NCBI GenBank assembly: GCA_024234855.1
Contig: JACKNN010000002.1
Coordinates: 310,001 to 374,000, forward strand
From: Pseudomonadales bacterium
Lineage (GTDB): Bacteria; Pseudomonadota; Gammaproteobacteria; Pseudomonadales; Halieaceae
DNA: 64,000 nucleotides
Reading direction: 5' to 3'
Shown piece after piece: positions 8,857 through 18,166 of the stretch. The notes under the pieces were generated by a model. The model did no database searches. It was not told the origin of the DNA and was given only the letters and a program-made list of their open reading frames with translations. The translations under genes and the position numbers were made by a program. The stretch's first letter is position 1. Every line of letters starts with the position of its first letter.

Positions 8857-10948
8857 CAAAGCAACGGTATTTGCGGCAAAGCTGCGCGCAGTACTCATGG
8901 GTGTCGGGGTCCTGGCTTGCCTTGTGCCGGTAGTGTACATGTCACCGGCTGCAGCGCAGGAGGAGGCGCCTGCCGTGACAGCCGAAAGCCGGTTTGCGGC
9001 GGAGGAGATGCGGCTGATAGGCCGCCAGGTCGCCGCCAGCGCATGGCAGAGTTCACAGGGGCAGGAGTCAACTTTCAAGGACCTGGCCCGCAGGGTGGCG
9101 CACTTTGACGAGCAAAAAGGCCTGGTGGTGGCGCAGCAACTTGCCAGCGAGCTCAGTGTGGTTGATGTCGCCTGGCAACCGATAAAGCGCGCCGCCCAGA
9201 CGCTGCTTGAAGCCGGCCCCGAAATCGTATTCGCCCATGATGTGGTTAAAAAGTACGGCAACCAGATGGACTCCATGCAGCAGGAATTCTCATCCGTGGC
9301 CGACATCGTGCGCGAACAGAAGTACGGCTCGGTTACCAACTCAATGGCACAGAAGAACCTGTGGCTCAATGAGCGTATCAACCGCAACATCAATCTGGTG
9401 CTGGCCGGCGGCGGCTCCGGCGAGGGCGTCGCCCAGGAACTGCGTGCCGACACTGCCGAGTTGCTGGGTAATATCGAAGCGTTGACCCGGGGTGATGCGA
9501 AACGCGAGATTCGCCAGGTAACCGACCCGGCGGCCGTTGCGGCGATGAGCTCGGCCTTCAGCAAGTTTTCCACGGTGGCGACCGCGCTGGACCGGATAGT
9601 CGACAGCGCCCCTGAACTGCGCGCCGCAGCTGCGGCCCGCGATACCATCCTGGCCTCGGCCGATTCCCTCGACGAGTCACTGGACGACCTGGTGGCCGCG
9701 GTGGACGGATTCGGTATAGGCAGGGCTGATACGGGTTCCGTATCGATAGCCTATTTCCTGGCACCTGCCCTGTTAGCGTTCGGCCTGGTAGTGTTCCAGT
9801 TCCTCAGCCAGCGCCGTCGCGCACATTCCCTGGCGCAGGGCGCGGCTGAAATCAACAGCGCCCTGCAGAAGATCGCCGCAGGTGAACTCAGCGTGAAGGT
9901 GGCGGAAAATAACGGCGCGCTGGCGGGGATTGCCCGTCAGATCAACGCCGCAACCGCACAGCAGCGCGAGTTGGTAGACAATATTCGCGGCCCGTTTGAT
10001 TTGTCCTCCGAGGAGATCAACAAAATCGGGATATCCGCGCGCAGCCTGGTGGAGAAGGGCAAGGAACTGACCCGCTCGGTAGACGAGTCCATTGCCGCCG
10101 CGACTGAAATGGTCAGAACCAGCGAGGATATCAAGACATCCACAGCCGAGGCATCCAGAACGTCTGATCGCAACTGCCAGGAAGTGGCCCAGGGTTACGA
10201 ACTGACCAAGGATATGTCCAAGGCTTCGGCGGATGTGCGCGAATCAGTGCAGGAAACGTCCAAATCAGCCAAGCGCCAGGGCGAGTTGATCCAGTCGGTA
10301 ACAGCTGCCGCGGAGTACATCCAGGCGCTCAATACCAAGATCTCGGTGGTCGCGATCAACACCCGGATCGAGGCTGAAAAGGCGGGCGAATATGGCCGCC
10401 CGTTCCTCGGTATCGCCGAGGCGATAGCTGACCTGTTGCGCGAAGCCGGCGAAGAGGGCCGCAAGATTATCTCCGAAGTGCGGATGTTGCAGAACATGTC
10501 GGCCGAGAATCTCGCCAGCATGGAGAACACGGTGGGCACCGTTGTCACCATACTCGAGTATATCGACCGCCTGGACGGCTCCCTCGAGGAGATCAATTCC
10601 GGCTCTGCGGCGATCAGCTCCATTATCAGGTCAGTGGACGATGCCGCTGGCAAGTCCGCGGTCAGCGCTCTGCATATGAAGAGCTCGATGTCGCAGATAC
10701 GCGAGCGCAACCAGGAAATCGGCAAGTTCAGCGAATCGACAAAAGTCGGGGTAGCCAGGCTGCAGCGCTCGATGCGCGATGCGGCGGAGAGCCTCGGTCA
10801 GTTCCGGTCCGGCGGGCATGCCCAGGCGGTCGCAGTGGCCACCAGGCCAGAGGAACTGGAGTCGATCGGCGTGGCCCCCAGGGTGTACCTGGAAGAGGAC
10901 ATGAGCGCGCTCGAGAGTGCGGATCGGGCGGCCAGGGCATCGGTGTGA
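8849..10948 (+). CDS. PilJ-like methyl-accepting chemotaxis receptor
   Basis: A 699-residue membrane chemoreceptor. An N-terminal signal-anchor (about 14-36) leads to a roughly 260-residue periplasmic region beginning with a PilJ-like helix ('MRLIGRQVAASAWQ'). A second membrane helix (about 297-318), a HAMP-like linker and a long helical signalling domain follow. The hairpin tip, usually close to IEAARAGEQGRGFAVVA, reads 'RIEAEKAGEYGRPFLGIAEA'. It is recognisable but clearly diverged, which suggests dedicated kinase and CheW partners. The start is ATG 8849, after an AGAGGATG sequence and overlapping the pilI-like stop. No CheR or CheB gene lies in the cluster, so methylation-based adaptation may be absent or supplied elsewhere. 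Confidence 0.88.
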   Translation: MNNKATVFAAKLRAVLMGVGVLACLVPVVYMSPAAAQEEAPAVTAESRFAAEEMRLIGRQVAASAWQSSQGQESTFKDLARRVAHFDEQKGLVVAQQLASELSVVDVAWQPIKRAAQTLLEAGPEIVFAHDVVKKYGNQMDSMQQEFSSVADIVREQKYGSVTNSMAQKNLWLNERINRNINLVLAGGGSGEGVAQELRADTAELLGNIEALTRGDAKREIRQVTDPAAVAAMSSAFSKFSTVATALDRIVDSAPELRAAAAARDTILASADSLDESLDDLVAAVDGFGIGRADTGSVSIAYFLAPALLAFGLVVFQFLSQRRRAHSLAQGAAEINSALQKIAAGELSVKVAENNGALAGIARQINAATAQQRELVDNIRGPFDLSSEEINKIGISARSLVEKGKELTRSVDESIAAATEMVRTSEDIKTSTAEASRTSDRNCQEVAQGYELTKDMSKASADVRESVQETSKSAKRQGELIQSVTAAAEYIQALNTKISVVAINTRIEAEKAGEYGRPFLGIAEAIADLLREAGEEGRKIISEVRMLQNMSAENLASMENTVGTVVTILEYIDRLDGSLEEINSGSAAISSIIRSVDDAAGKSAVSALHMKSSMSQIRERNQEIGKFSESTKVGVARLQRSMRDAAESLGQFRSGGHAQAVAVATRPEELESIGVAPRVYLEEDMSALESADRAARASV

Positions 10949-11015
10949 ATTCTGCTGCCCCGGTCGACCCTGTCGGCCCGGCGCAACTGATAATGGCGAA
11001 TCGGAGGTTGATCTA

Positions 11016-13439
11016 GTGGCTAGCAAACCGGATATCGTTGCCCTCAAGTGGGTGGTCGGGCTGATGAACAAGCAGGCGGAGGACGCCGAGACCGCACTTG
11101 TGGAGTACACCAACAATCCCGCGGAGAAGACGACGCTCCTGCGCTGCATGTGGGCGGTCCACCAGATCACGTCTACCCTGCGCGCGCTGGGAATGAAAAA
11201 GGGCGAAATGCTCACCCTGGAGATGGAGCGCAGCCTCAACTACATCTACAAGGACAAAGTGTCGGGCGAGCGCCGTAAACTGGTGATGGGTGGGCTTATG
11301 CAGGCGCTGAAGATGCTGCCGGCCTACCTGGCGCATACGCAGAGTTCGCGCATGGATACGGGGCAGGGGCTCGAGCAGCATATCAATGACCTGCGCCGCT
11401 GGTTGGGGGAGCGCCCGCGCCCGCCCGCACTTTTTTTCTACATTGAGATACCGGCGCAAGCCGGTATCACTGAGGCAGCGGCACCGGCGTCAGATGACGA
11501 AGTCAAAAGCCGTGCCAATGCGATGCTCGCACTCTACCTCGAGGCTGCCAAGGTGGCGCTGCGTGGTCGCAATGTTACCGAAGGCATGAAGACAGTTGCA
11601 CGGATTGCCCGGAAAATGCAGTTGCTGTTCGCAGGAACAGCAGTCGAGCGCTTCTGGTTTGCCATGATCGGGCTGTGCGAGGGCATCGCCGGTGGCCTGA
11701 TAAGACCGGATGAATGCATCGCCCAGATTTTCAAGACCGGGGCCTTCCTGATCAAGTACGCCAGGGAAAACGGCAGTGCCATAGACCCGAAGGTAGATTA
11801 CGAGGACAACCTGCAGCACATCCTGTTCTACATCGCGGCCTGCAAGTCCAGGCCTGTACATATCACCCAGATTCGCAGGACGTTTGGTATTGATGACGGC
11901 GCGATCGAAACCGCGAGCCGTGGCCTGTTGCACATGGACGCACTGGTGACCGCCATGACCGGGGCGATGAGCCAGCTCGATAAGGTGACGGATTTCCTGG
12001 GCAGGAATGATCTTCACCAGCTGGGGCAACCGCAGGCCGAAGAGCACGATACCACCGCTCTTGACGGGATTGAGGGTGCCGCCCTGCGCCTGGACGCGGC
12101 GGGCCAGGTCAAGCACGCTGTATCACTGCGTCGGGTACAGGTCAAACTGGCCGAACTCTACCGCGGGCTTTACCGCGATTCCGCCGCCCAGCACGCGCAG
12201 GCGGTCAATGATGTTATCCGTGGGATTGTCGAGGTCAAGCTCGATATCGAGCACAAACTCAAGCACGGCCTTTCCAACGCCTGTTCCAGCAAGGAATATG
12301 AGCTGCGGGCCAGTGTTGTCACCGCCACTTTCCGCCACATGGAGCTGCTGGAAAACACCCTGCACCAGATTCTCCGGCGCAAGGCGCTCGCCAGTGCGCT
12401 GGCCAGGAAACCGTCCGGTGAGGACAGTGTTAGCAGCCTGACTGTCGCGCTGAATCGCCACCTGAACAAGAGCGATCAGGGGCACGAGGAATTGCGCCAG
12501 GCGGTGCGGGACGCGGACACCGGCGCGGCGGATCTCGATCTGTTGTATCGCCTTGCCCGGGAGTACCTCGACCAACTGGAAGATATCCCTGACCGCAAGG
12601 CGATAAAGCTGTCACTGGAGATGCTGGAGCAGATCGCCGGCGCGCTGGGCTTCGCGGGTATGGAGCGCGAATGCCGCATCATAGAGCAGTGCCAGCGCTG
12701 GCTGGAGGCCGCCAGCAAGGCCGGCAGCGTACGCGAGGACGAGGCTTTTCGCTGCTTCGCCGACGTTTTCGCCCACCTGCAGTTGCATTTGCAGCGCACG
12801 CTGGCCGATCCACTGGATGACACATCGCGGATCCTCGCCAGCGCAGAGCAGCGGGCGGCCCAGCTTGATCAATGGCTGGAGCAGGTATCTCCCGGCGCCG
12901 ACATTACCAACCCGGTACGCGCCGAATCTGCCCAACTGGTCCAGGATGGTGAAATTTCCCCGGAGTTCCGCCAGGTATTTATCGAAGAATCAGAGGAAAT
13001 TGTTGCCGAGCTGGCGCTGCTGGCTGAAACCTGGGCGCTCGACCCGCAGGCCAACCAGGTATTGCGGGATATAAGACGACATTTCCACACTTTTAAGGGG
13101 AATGGGCGTGCGGTTGGCGCTAACATTCTTGGTGAGTTGGGTTGGGCCGCCCAGGACATGCTCGACCGGGTTCTCGACGGCGAGATGGGCGCGGGAGTCC
13201 GGGTGCAGGAGCTGGTGCAGGAGGTGGTTGCCGCTTTGCCTGGCCTGGTGGCCTCCTACCGGAATGCCGGTGAAGCGGATGTCGCCAATGCACGCCAACT
13301 GACCAATCGCTGCTTCCTGATGGCGAAATCGGGTGACAGGGAACAGGCGGGCGTACTGCCGGTGCCGGGCGCTCAAGCCCTGCGCGGCCCCGCCAGGATC
13401 GCATCACAGATGCCGGCCGTGGGAAGTGTCGGCCAGTAG
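11016..13439 (+). CDS. Hpt-domain protein resembling the N-terminal half of ChpA/PilL
   Basis: An 807-residue protein starting at GTG 11016, eight bases after CGGAGG. It is composed mainly of four-helix Hpt-like modules, as in the N-terminal half of ChpA. The first module ('WAVHQITSTLRALGMKKGEM') has a degenerate phosphotransfer motif. The last is intact, with H691 in 'RRHFHTFKGNGRAVGA'. It lacks a HATPase domain and a receiver, which are encoded in the next gene 49 bp downstream. In Pseudomonas these parts form one chain of about 2,500 residues. Here stop and restart are in different frames, and the second gene has its own ribosome binding site, so a true gene split is likely. It probably acts as a phosphate relay or store for the kinase. 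Confidence 0.82.
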   Translation: MASKPDIVALKWVVGLMNKQAEDAETALVEYTNNPAEKTTLLRCMWAVHQITSTLRALGMKKGEMLTLEMERSLNYIYKDKVSGERRKLVMGGLMQALKMLPAYLAHTQSSRMDTGQGLEQHINDLRRWLGERPRPPALFFYIEIPAQAGITEAAAPASDDEVKSRANAMLALYLEAAKVALRGRNVTEGMKTVARIARKMQLLFAGTAVERFWFAMIGLCEGIAGGLIRPDECIAQIFKTGAFLIKYARENGSAIDPKVDYEDNLQHILFYIAACKSRPVHITQIRRTFGIDDGAIETASRGLLHMDALVTAMTGAMSQLDKVTDFLGRNDLHQLGQPQAEEHDTTALDGIEGAALRLDAAGQVKHAVSLRRVQVKLAELYRGLYRDSAAQHAQAVNDVIRGIVEVKLDIEHKLKHGLSNACSSKEYELRASVVTATFRHMELLENTLHQILRRKALASALARKPSGEDSVSSLTVALNRHLNKSDQGHEELRQAVRDADTGAADLDLLYRLAREYLDQLEDIPDRKAIKLSLEMLEQIAGALGFAGMERECRIIEQCQRWLEAASKAGSVREDEAFRCFADVFAHLQLHLQRTLADPLDDTSRILASAEQRAAQLDQWLEQVSPGADITNPVRAESAQLVQDGEISPEFRQVFIEESEEIVAELALLAETWALDPQANQVLRDIRRHFHTFKGNGRAVGANILGELGWAAQDMLDRVLDGEMGAGVRVQELVQEVVAALPGLVASYRNAGEADVANARQLTNRCFLMAKSGDREQAGVLPVPGAQALRGPARIASQMPAVGSVGQ

Positions 13440-13488
13440 GCTTGCAGGCAACACAGTGGACAGCCAATAAGGACAGTGGAGGCAAACC

Positions 13489-16400
13489 GTGCACACAGAT
13501 AAGAATATTGACAAGCTTGTTGGCCGCGAAGCGGCAGAAGCTGCGGACGATACCCAGGCGAGCGAGCTGAGCTGGTTGCTGGATATGGACCTGTCAGAGC
13601 CGGAGGAGAGGCTGTTCGCGATTGAGCAGAGCGCCACTGTTGACACCGACCTGACAGACTACGAGTTGGAGGTGGCGCGCCGCCCCATGATCCGCGGTGC
13701 GACCGGCGCCGACGATCTGGAAGCGTACATCGACGAGGAGATAGTCATCTCGTCCGAGACCCAGAGCAGTGACATTTACACCGACAACGCGTCGGTCTCA
13801 TCGACCCGGGGTGCAAGGGACAGCCAATCTGCCGGCGACCCGATGGCCATCGATTACTCCAGGCCCGCCGCCGATTCCACTGTCGGGTCCGAAGCCGGTG
13901 TGGCCGAGGGAATCGATATTCTCGGCCTGGCTGAAGACGATGAAATGGGTGAAAAGTTTTTCGTCATCAAGCGGGTTAAATCCTCAACCCCCGCCGCACC
14001 GGTGGCGGAGTCCACAGGCGGTTCCAGCACAACACCCACCGCGCACACACCGGTTGCGGGCGCACCGCTGGTATTGGGCGCATCATCGCGGCCGGCCCCG
14101 GTCGAGGCGCCGTCACTGCGCCTGGTCAGTGCAAAGGCCCCACTGGAACTGGCCGTCAAAGCGGCCGCCCACACCCCGGCACCCACCGACATAAGCACCG
14201 GCCAGGAACAGACCGGTTACCTGTCCGATATGGGCGCGCAGCCCGCCGCCAGTGATGGGTCTGGTTACCTGTCAGCCATGGGATCGCAGCCTGCGGAAAC
14301 TGAAGAGTCGGGTTATCTGTCCGATATGGGCGCGCAGCCCGCCGCAAGTGATGAGTCTGGTTACCTGTCAGCCATGGGATCGCAACCTGCGGAAACTGAC
14401 GATGCCGGCTACCTGTCCAATATGGATTCGTCAGTTGCCGCCCAGTGCGTCGATCTCCTGGCGACGGTTACACCGCTGCTCCCGCAGCTGAGTGATGAGT
14501 TGGCCATTGTGCTCAATGAACGCCTCGCGTCTCTCGGGATGGTGCCCGGATCGGTCGTAGCCCAGGTCAGGGTGGCGGCTGACCCGACTGCCGCCGACCA
14601 GCTGGTGTCCGAAGGGTTCGGGCCGGCGATTGCTGTCTGCCCGATGCCGCTGGCCGCTGTCCAGCAGTTGCGGCAGGTGGAGGTTGATGCAATCTACCTG
14701 CGGCTGGAGGAGGCCCGCTCAGGCCAGGCCTGCAACAAGCTGTTCGACGAGGATTACGAGCCTGTCGTGCAGGCTTTGCCAGAGGCAGTAGAGCTGGCGC
14801 AGGAGGAAGGGACGGCGCCGGAAGCCCCTGCAGGATTTGCCGAATTGTCCGCTGATACCCTGTTCGCGGACGATACGCTGCTGGCGGCAGACGCCGGCCA
14901 ATGGCAGCCCCAGGATGACGAGATCGAGGATATCTTTGCCGATTTTGGCGCGTTGGACAGCGATGAGTTTGCCGCTGGGGAACACGCCGGGCAGGCGCAG
15001 GATGCCCTGGCTGAGAGCGCGCTGGGGGATGCTCTCGATGTATTCGCCGAAGACCTGTTCGCACAGGAGCTGGGGTCCGAAGATGAGGATCCGGATGTCG
15101 CGCCCCAGGACGATGTCGATGCGCTGTTTGAAAGCCTCGGTCTGCAATCTGCCGAAGGTGACGACCCGCCTGTCATGGCAGTCGAGGAAACCCCCGTCAG
15201 CGGCGGCCACTTGCAACTGGTAGCGCAGGATGACGTCCCCGCTGCGGCGGAGCCCGCACCCGCGGTATGCCATGAGCCGGTACTCGCCCTGATCCCTGCC
15301 GGGATCACGTTTTCTCACGCAAGCCCCGGTGGCGGCGACATATTTGCCGACTTCCTCGAGGCGTTTGTCGAGGAGGGATCAGCTGAACTCGAGAAGCTGG
15401 AAGACGCTGTCGCCGTCTGGGAAAAAGCGGTAGCCTCCGAGGACGCGTTCGCCGTGGTAAGCCGAATCCTGCACACGATCAAGGGCATTGCCAAGGGCGT
15501 CGGCCTGCAGTATTACGGCACCCTGGTCCACAATTTCGAAACCCTGCTCGGCGCCCTGCCGCGGCCCCAGCCGGGGGCGGAGGGCGATTACTTCCGCATC
15601 GTCAATGCCTGGCTGGATGCCTGCGTGCGCGGGCTGGACCATATCCAGGACGCGAGGGCGGATATTACCCACGAGCTGCCCCAGGTACCTGGCCAGCTCG
15701 CCGCGGAGACGGCGCAGGCCGGGAGCACGGACACTGTGGCCGACATCGACGCGCCCGTCCAGGCCCCGGTTCCGCGTCCTGCAGTTGCCGCTGTTGCAGC
15801 GCGAGCGAAGCAGGTCTCGAAGAAAATCGCCGATGAGGGCGCGCGGGCACTCGCGGCCCAGCAGTCGGTGCGGATCACTTCGGAGAAGCTCGATCACCTG
15901 CTGAATCTCAGCAACGAGGCCCAGCAGCTCAGTGTTCGCACCGCGCAGAGTGTTACCCGCAGCAAGCGCGCCTCCAGCGAAATGCAGGGCAGGCTGGCGT
16001 CGGTACGGGCACATATCTCGGCTATCGCCGACCGTGCCCTGCGCAGCGTGGCCGCCAAGGGTGTGCGTCCCGACACGCCGATGGACGCGCTGGAAATGGA
16101 CCAGTATTCGGAGCTGCAGGAAGCGGCCAATATCCTGCGGGAAGGGGTGGAAGATCTCGCCGACCTGGTGGATTTCGCCACTCGCCAGAACGCGCAGGTC
16201 GAGGCGCTGCTGAAGCAGCAGACCAAGGTCATCTCCTCAATCGGCACGTCTATCCGGGGCGCCCGCGTGGTACCGGTGTCGCGATTGATCCCGGGCCTGC
16301 GCCGCCTGGTGCGCACCGTGAGCGTCGATCTCGACAAGACCGTCTCTTTCCAGGTGCTGAATGAGCTGGGAACACTCGATCGCGACGATTACGCACGGTG

Positions 16401-17670
16401 CCAGACGATCCTGGATCACATGGTTCGCAACGCCCTGGACCACGGTATCGAGGGCGCTGAGGACCGGCTCGCGGCCGGCAAGCCCGCGGACGGAATGGTT
16501 ACCATTGATATCCGCAAGGCCGGCGCGGACGCGATCATAACGCTCGCCGACGACGGCCGCGGGATAGATCCCGACAAGCTGCGCCAGTCCGCGATCAGCA
16601 AGGGTCTCGACGTCGACGTCAAGTCGCTTTCCGACGCCGAGGCGCTGCGCCTGATATTCCACAAGGGATTCTCTACCGCCAGTTCGGTCAGCCAGATTTC
16701 GGGCCGGGGTGTGGGAATGGACATCGTCCTGTCCGAGGTACAGGAGATGGGTGGCGATATCCAGATCGACTCCGTCCCGGGGCGCGGCACATCCTTCCAC
16801 ATCCGGGTGCCGTCTTCGGTAACGGTCAACGGCGCCCTGCTCGTCAGCGCGGGGGAGCAATCCTACGCCATCCCGCTGGGCGGCCTGATCGCCGTCGACC
16901 AGGTGCCGGTGGAGGAGTTCTTCAGTGCGGTGCAACACAATTCACGACTGACCCTGTCAGGCATGGAGTGTGAGCCGGCCTACCTGGCAACCCTGTGCCG
17001 CAGCGGCCATTCACTTGACGCCAAGACCTGGCAGCACAATGTGCCGGTCATCATTGCCGGCTCGCCAGAGCGCTATATGGCAATCGCGATCGATGATGTC
17101 GAAGAAGCGGTAGAACTGGTAATTCGCTCCCTCGGGGCGCAGTTTTCCTCGGTGCCCGGTGTCGCCGGCGCGGCGACCACGGCGGCCGGTGAGGCCATTG
17201 TTGCGCTGGACCTGAACCTGCTGGTTGCCAGTGTCGGGGTGGACGATCAATCCCCGCTGCATGTCGATGCTGCCCGGGACGAGTCACTGCTGGTGATGGT
17301 GGTGGATGATTCCCGCACCCAGCGCATGGTGGCCACCAGCCAGCTCGACACCGTCGGGGTCGAGACGATTACCGCCGAGAATGGCGCGGTCGCCATCGAT
17401 CTGCTCAACGCGGCCGACCGCCTGCCCGATATCATCCTGATGGATGTGGAGATGCCGGTAAAAGACGGCATCCAGGCGCTGCGGGAAATCCGCAAGTCTG
17501 TCCGCTACGGCCACGTCCCCGTCATCATGATCACCTCCCGGACCGGCCTGAAGCACCGTGCAATGGCCCAGGCCGCCGGTTGCAATGGCTATATGGGCAA
17601 GCCCTTTAACTTCCGCATGCTGATCGGCCAGATCAACGAGCTGACCGGGCATCGGTTGCAGTTGTCCTGA
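13489..17670 (+). CDS. ChpA/PilL-type hybrid histidine kinase (Hpt, CheA core, CheW, receiver)
   Basis: A CheA-family kinase of 1,393 residues starting at GTG 13489 after a GTGGAGG site. The first 620 or so residues are acidic, low-complexity and mostly disordered, including a 16-residue tandem repeat at about 243-312. Then come an Hpt domain with H662 ('ILHTIKGIAKGVG'), a dimerisation region, a HATPase with N box 'HMVRNALDHGIE', 'ADDGRGID' and 'GRGVGMDIVLSEV', a CheW-like domain and a C-terminal receiver with 'PDIILMDVEMP' and a normal 'MGKPF' lysine. All catalytic boxes look intact. It should couple the PilJ-like receptor to the PilG-like receiver. Confidence 0.92.
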   Translation: MHTDKNIDKLVGREAAEAADDTQASELSWLLDMDLSEPEERLFAIEQSATVDTDLTDYELEVARRPMIRGATGADDLEAYIDEEIVISSETQSSDIYTDNASVSSTRGARDSQSAGDPMAIDYSRPAADSTVGSEAGVAEGIDILGLAEDDEMGEKFFVIKRVKSSTPAAPVAESTGGSSTTPTAHTPVAGAPLVLGASSRPAPVEAPSLRLVSAKAPLELAVKAAAHTPAPTDISTGQEQTGYLSDMGAQPAASDGSGYLSAMGSQPAETEESGYLSDMGAQPAASDESGYLSAMGSQPAETDDAGYLSNMDSSVAAQCVDLLATVTPLLPQLSDELAIVLNERLASLGMVPGSVVAQVRVAADPTAADQLVSEGFGPAIAVCPMPLAAVQQLRQVEVDAIYLRLEEARSGQACNKLFDEDYEPVVQALPEAVELAQEEGTAPEAPAGFAELSADTLFADDTLLAADAGQWQPQDDEIEDIFADFGALDSDEFAAGEHAGQAQDALAESALGDALDVFAEDLFAQELGSEDEDPDVAPQDDVDALFESLGLQSAEGDDPPVMAVEETPVSGGHLQLVAQDDVPAAAEPAPAVCHEPVLALIPAGITFSHASPGGGDIFADFLEAFVEEGSAELEKLEDAVAVWEKAVASEDAFAVVSRILHTIKGIAKGVGLQYYGTLVHNFETLLGALPRPQPGAEGDYFRIVNAWLDACVRGLDHIQDARADITHELPQVPGQLAAETAQAGSTDTVADIDAPVQAPVPRPAVAAVAARAKQVSKKIADEGARALAAQQSVRITSEKLDHLLNLSNEAQQLSVRTAQSVTRSKRASSEMQGRLASVRAHISAIADRALRSVAAKGVRPDTPMDALEMDQYSELQEAANILREGVEDLADLVDFATRQNAQVEALLKQQTKVISSIGTSIRGARVVPVSRLIPGLRRLVRTVSVDLDKTVSFQVLNELGTLDRDDYARCQTILDHMVRNALDHGIEGAEDRLAAGKPADGMVTIDIRKAGADAIITLADDGRGIDPDKLRQSAISKGLDVDVKSLSDAEALRLIFHKGFSTASSVSQISGRGVGMDIVLSEVQEMGGDIQIDSVPGRGTSFHIRVPSSVTVNGALLVSAGEQSYAIPLGGLIAVDQVPVEEFFSAVQHNSRLTLSGMECEPAYLATLCRSGHSLDAKTWQHNVPVIIAGSPERYMAIAIDDVEEAVELVIRSLGAQFSSVPGVAGAATTAAGEAIVALDLNLLVASVGVDDQSPLHVDAARDESLLVMVVDDSRTQRMVATSQLDTVGVETITAENGAVAIDLLNAADRLPDIILMDVEMPVKDGIQALREIRKSVRYGHVPVIMITSRTGLKHRAMAQAAGCNGYMGKPFNFRMLIGQINELTGHRLQLS
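14215..14424 (+). repeat. 48-bp tandem repeat inside the ChpA-like gene
   Basis: Four complete units and one partial unit begin at 14215, 14263, 14311, 14359 and 14407. Each encodes 16 residues starting GYLS, then D, A or N, then M. Units alternate between two versions ('GYLSDMGAQPAASD' and 'GYLSAMGSQPAETE'), so the DNA also repeats with a 96-bp period, suggesting a recent doubling. It lies in the disordered linker before the phosphotransfer domain. Confidence 0.9.
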
Positions 17671-17679
17671 GGAATGGTC

Positions 17680-18126
17680 ATGGCCGCACAAAACCCCGGA
17701 TATTGCGTATTGTTGCCCTGTTCTTCGCAGCGGTCCTGGGTAGTGCCCCAGAGCTGCCTCGGTGAAATCGTCACCGTGACCGCCAGTGGCGAGCACCCGC
17801 CGGAGTTCATCCACTGGCGGGGAGAAGAGGTGCCCGTGGTCGATTTTGGTCGACAGGACACGCTGCCCTGGCGCGACCCCCGCGGCAGCACCGGCCTGGT
17901 CGCGGTGTTACTGGGACAGCGCGATGAGGGCTGCAGGTATTTTGGCGTAGCGGTGCGGGGCGGCCTGCTCAGCGTCAGTACGCTGGACGACGACGAGATA
18001 GAGGATCTGCCGGATGCCGTGCAGGACTACGCCACGGCCGCCTTCCGTATGAAGGGACATGTCTACCAGGTCCCGGACCTGCTTGCGCTGCAGCGGGCAA
18101 TCGGGTCAGGCCAGGCCATTAATTAA
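17680..18126 (+). CDS. CheW-like protein, ChpC-like
   Basis: A 148-residue protein that looks like a divergent CheW domain. It contains 'VPQSCLGEIVTVTASGEHPP', 'WRGEEVPVVDFGRQD' and 'GCRYFGVAVRGGLLSV'. I start it at ATG 17680, six bases after GAGGA; ATG 17674 leaves no room for a ribosome binding site. Following the kinase gene by 9 bp, it takes the place of ChpC, an auxiliary CheW of the Pil-Chp cluster. It may connect the kinase to another receptor or modulate array assembly. The CheW assignment is good; the ChpC equivalence rests mainly on position. Confidence 0.75.
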   Translation: MAAQNPGYCVLLPCSSQRSWVVPQSCLGEIVTVTASGEHPPEFIHWRGEEVPVVDFGRQDTLPWRDPRGSTGLVAVLLGQRDEGCRYFGVAVRGGLLSVSTLDDDEIEDLPDAVQDYATAAFRMKGHVYQVPDLLALQRAIGSGQAIN

Positions 18127-18166
18127 CAGTAGCCCCGGCGAGAAGCGGGCGGATGGAGTCAAGGCG

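Noticed and set aside
14215..14424. 48-bp repeats considered as a mobile or CRISPR element
   Set aside because: Units are directly adjacent, in frame and encode a protein linker.
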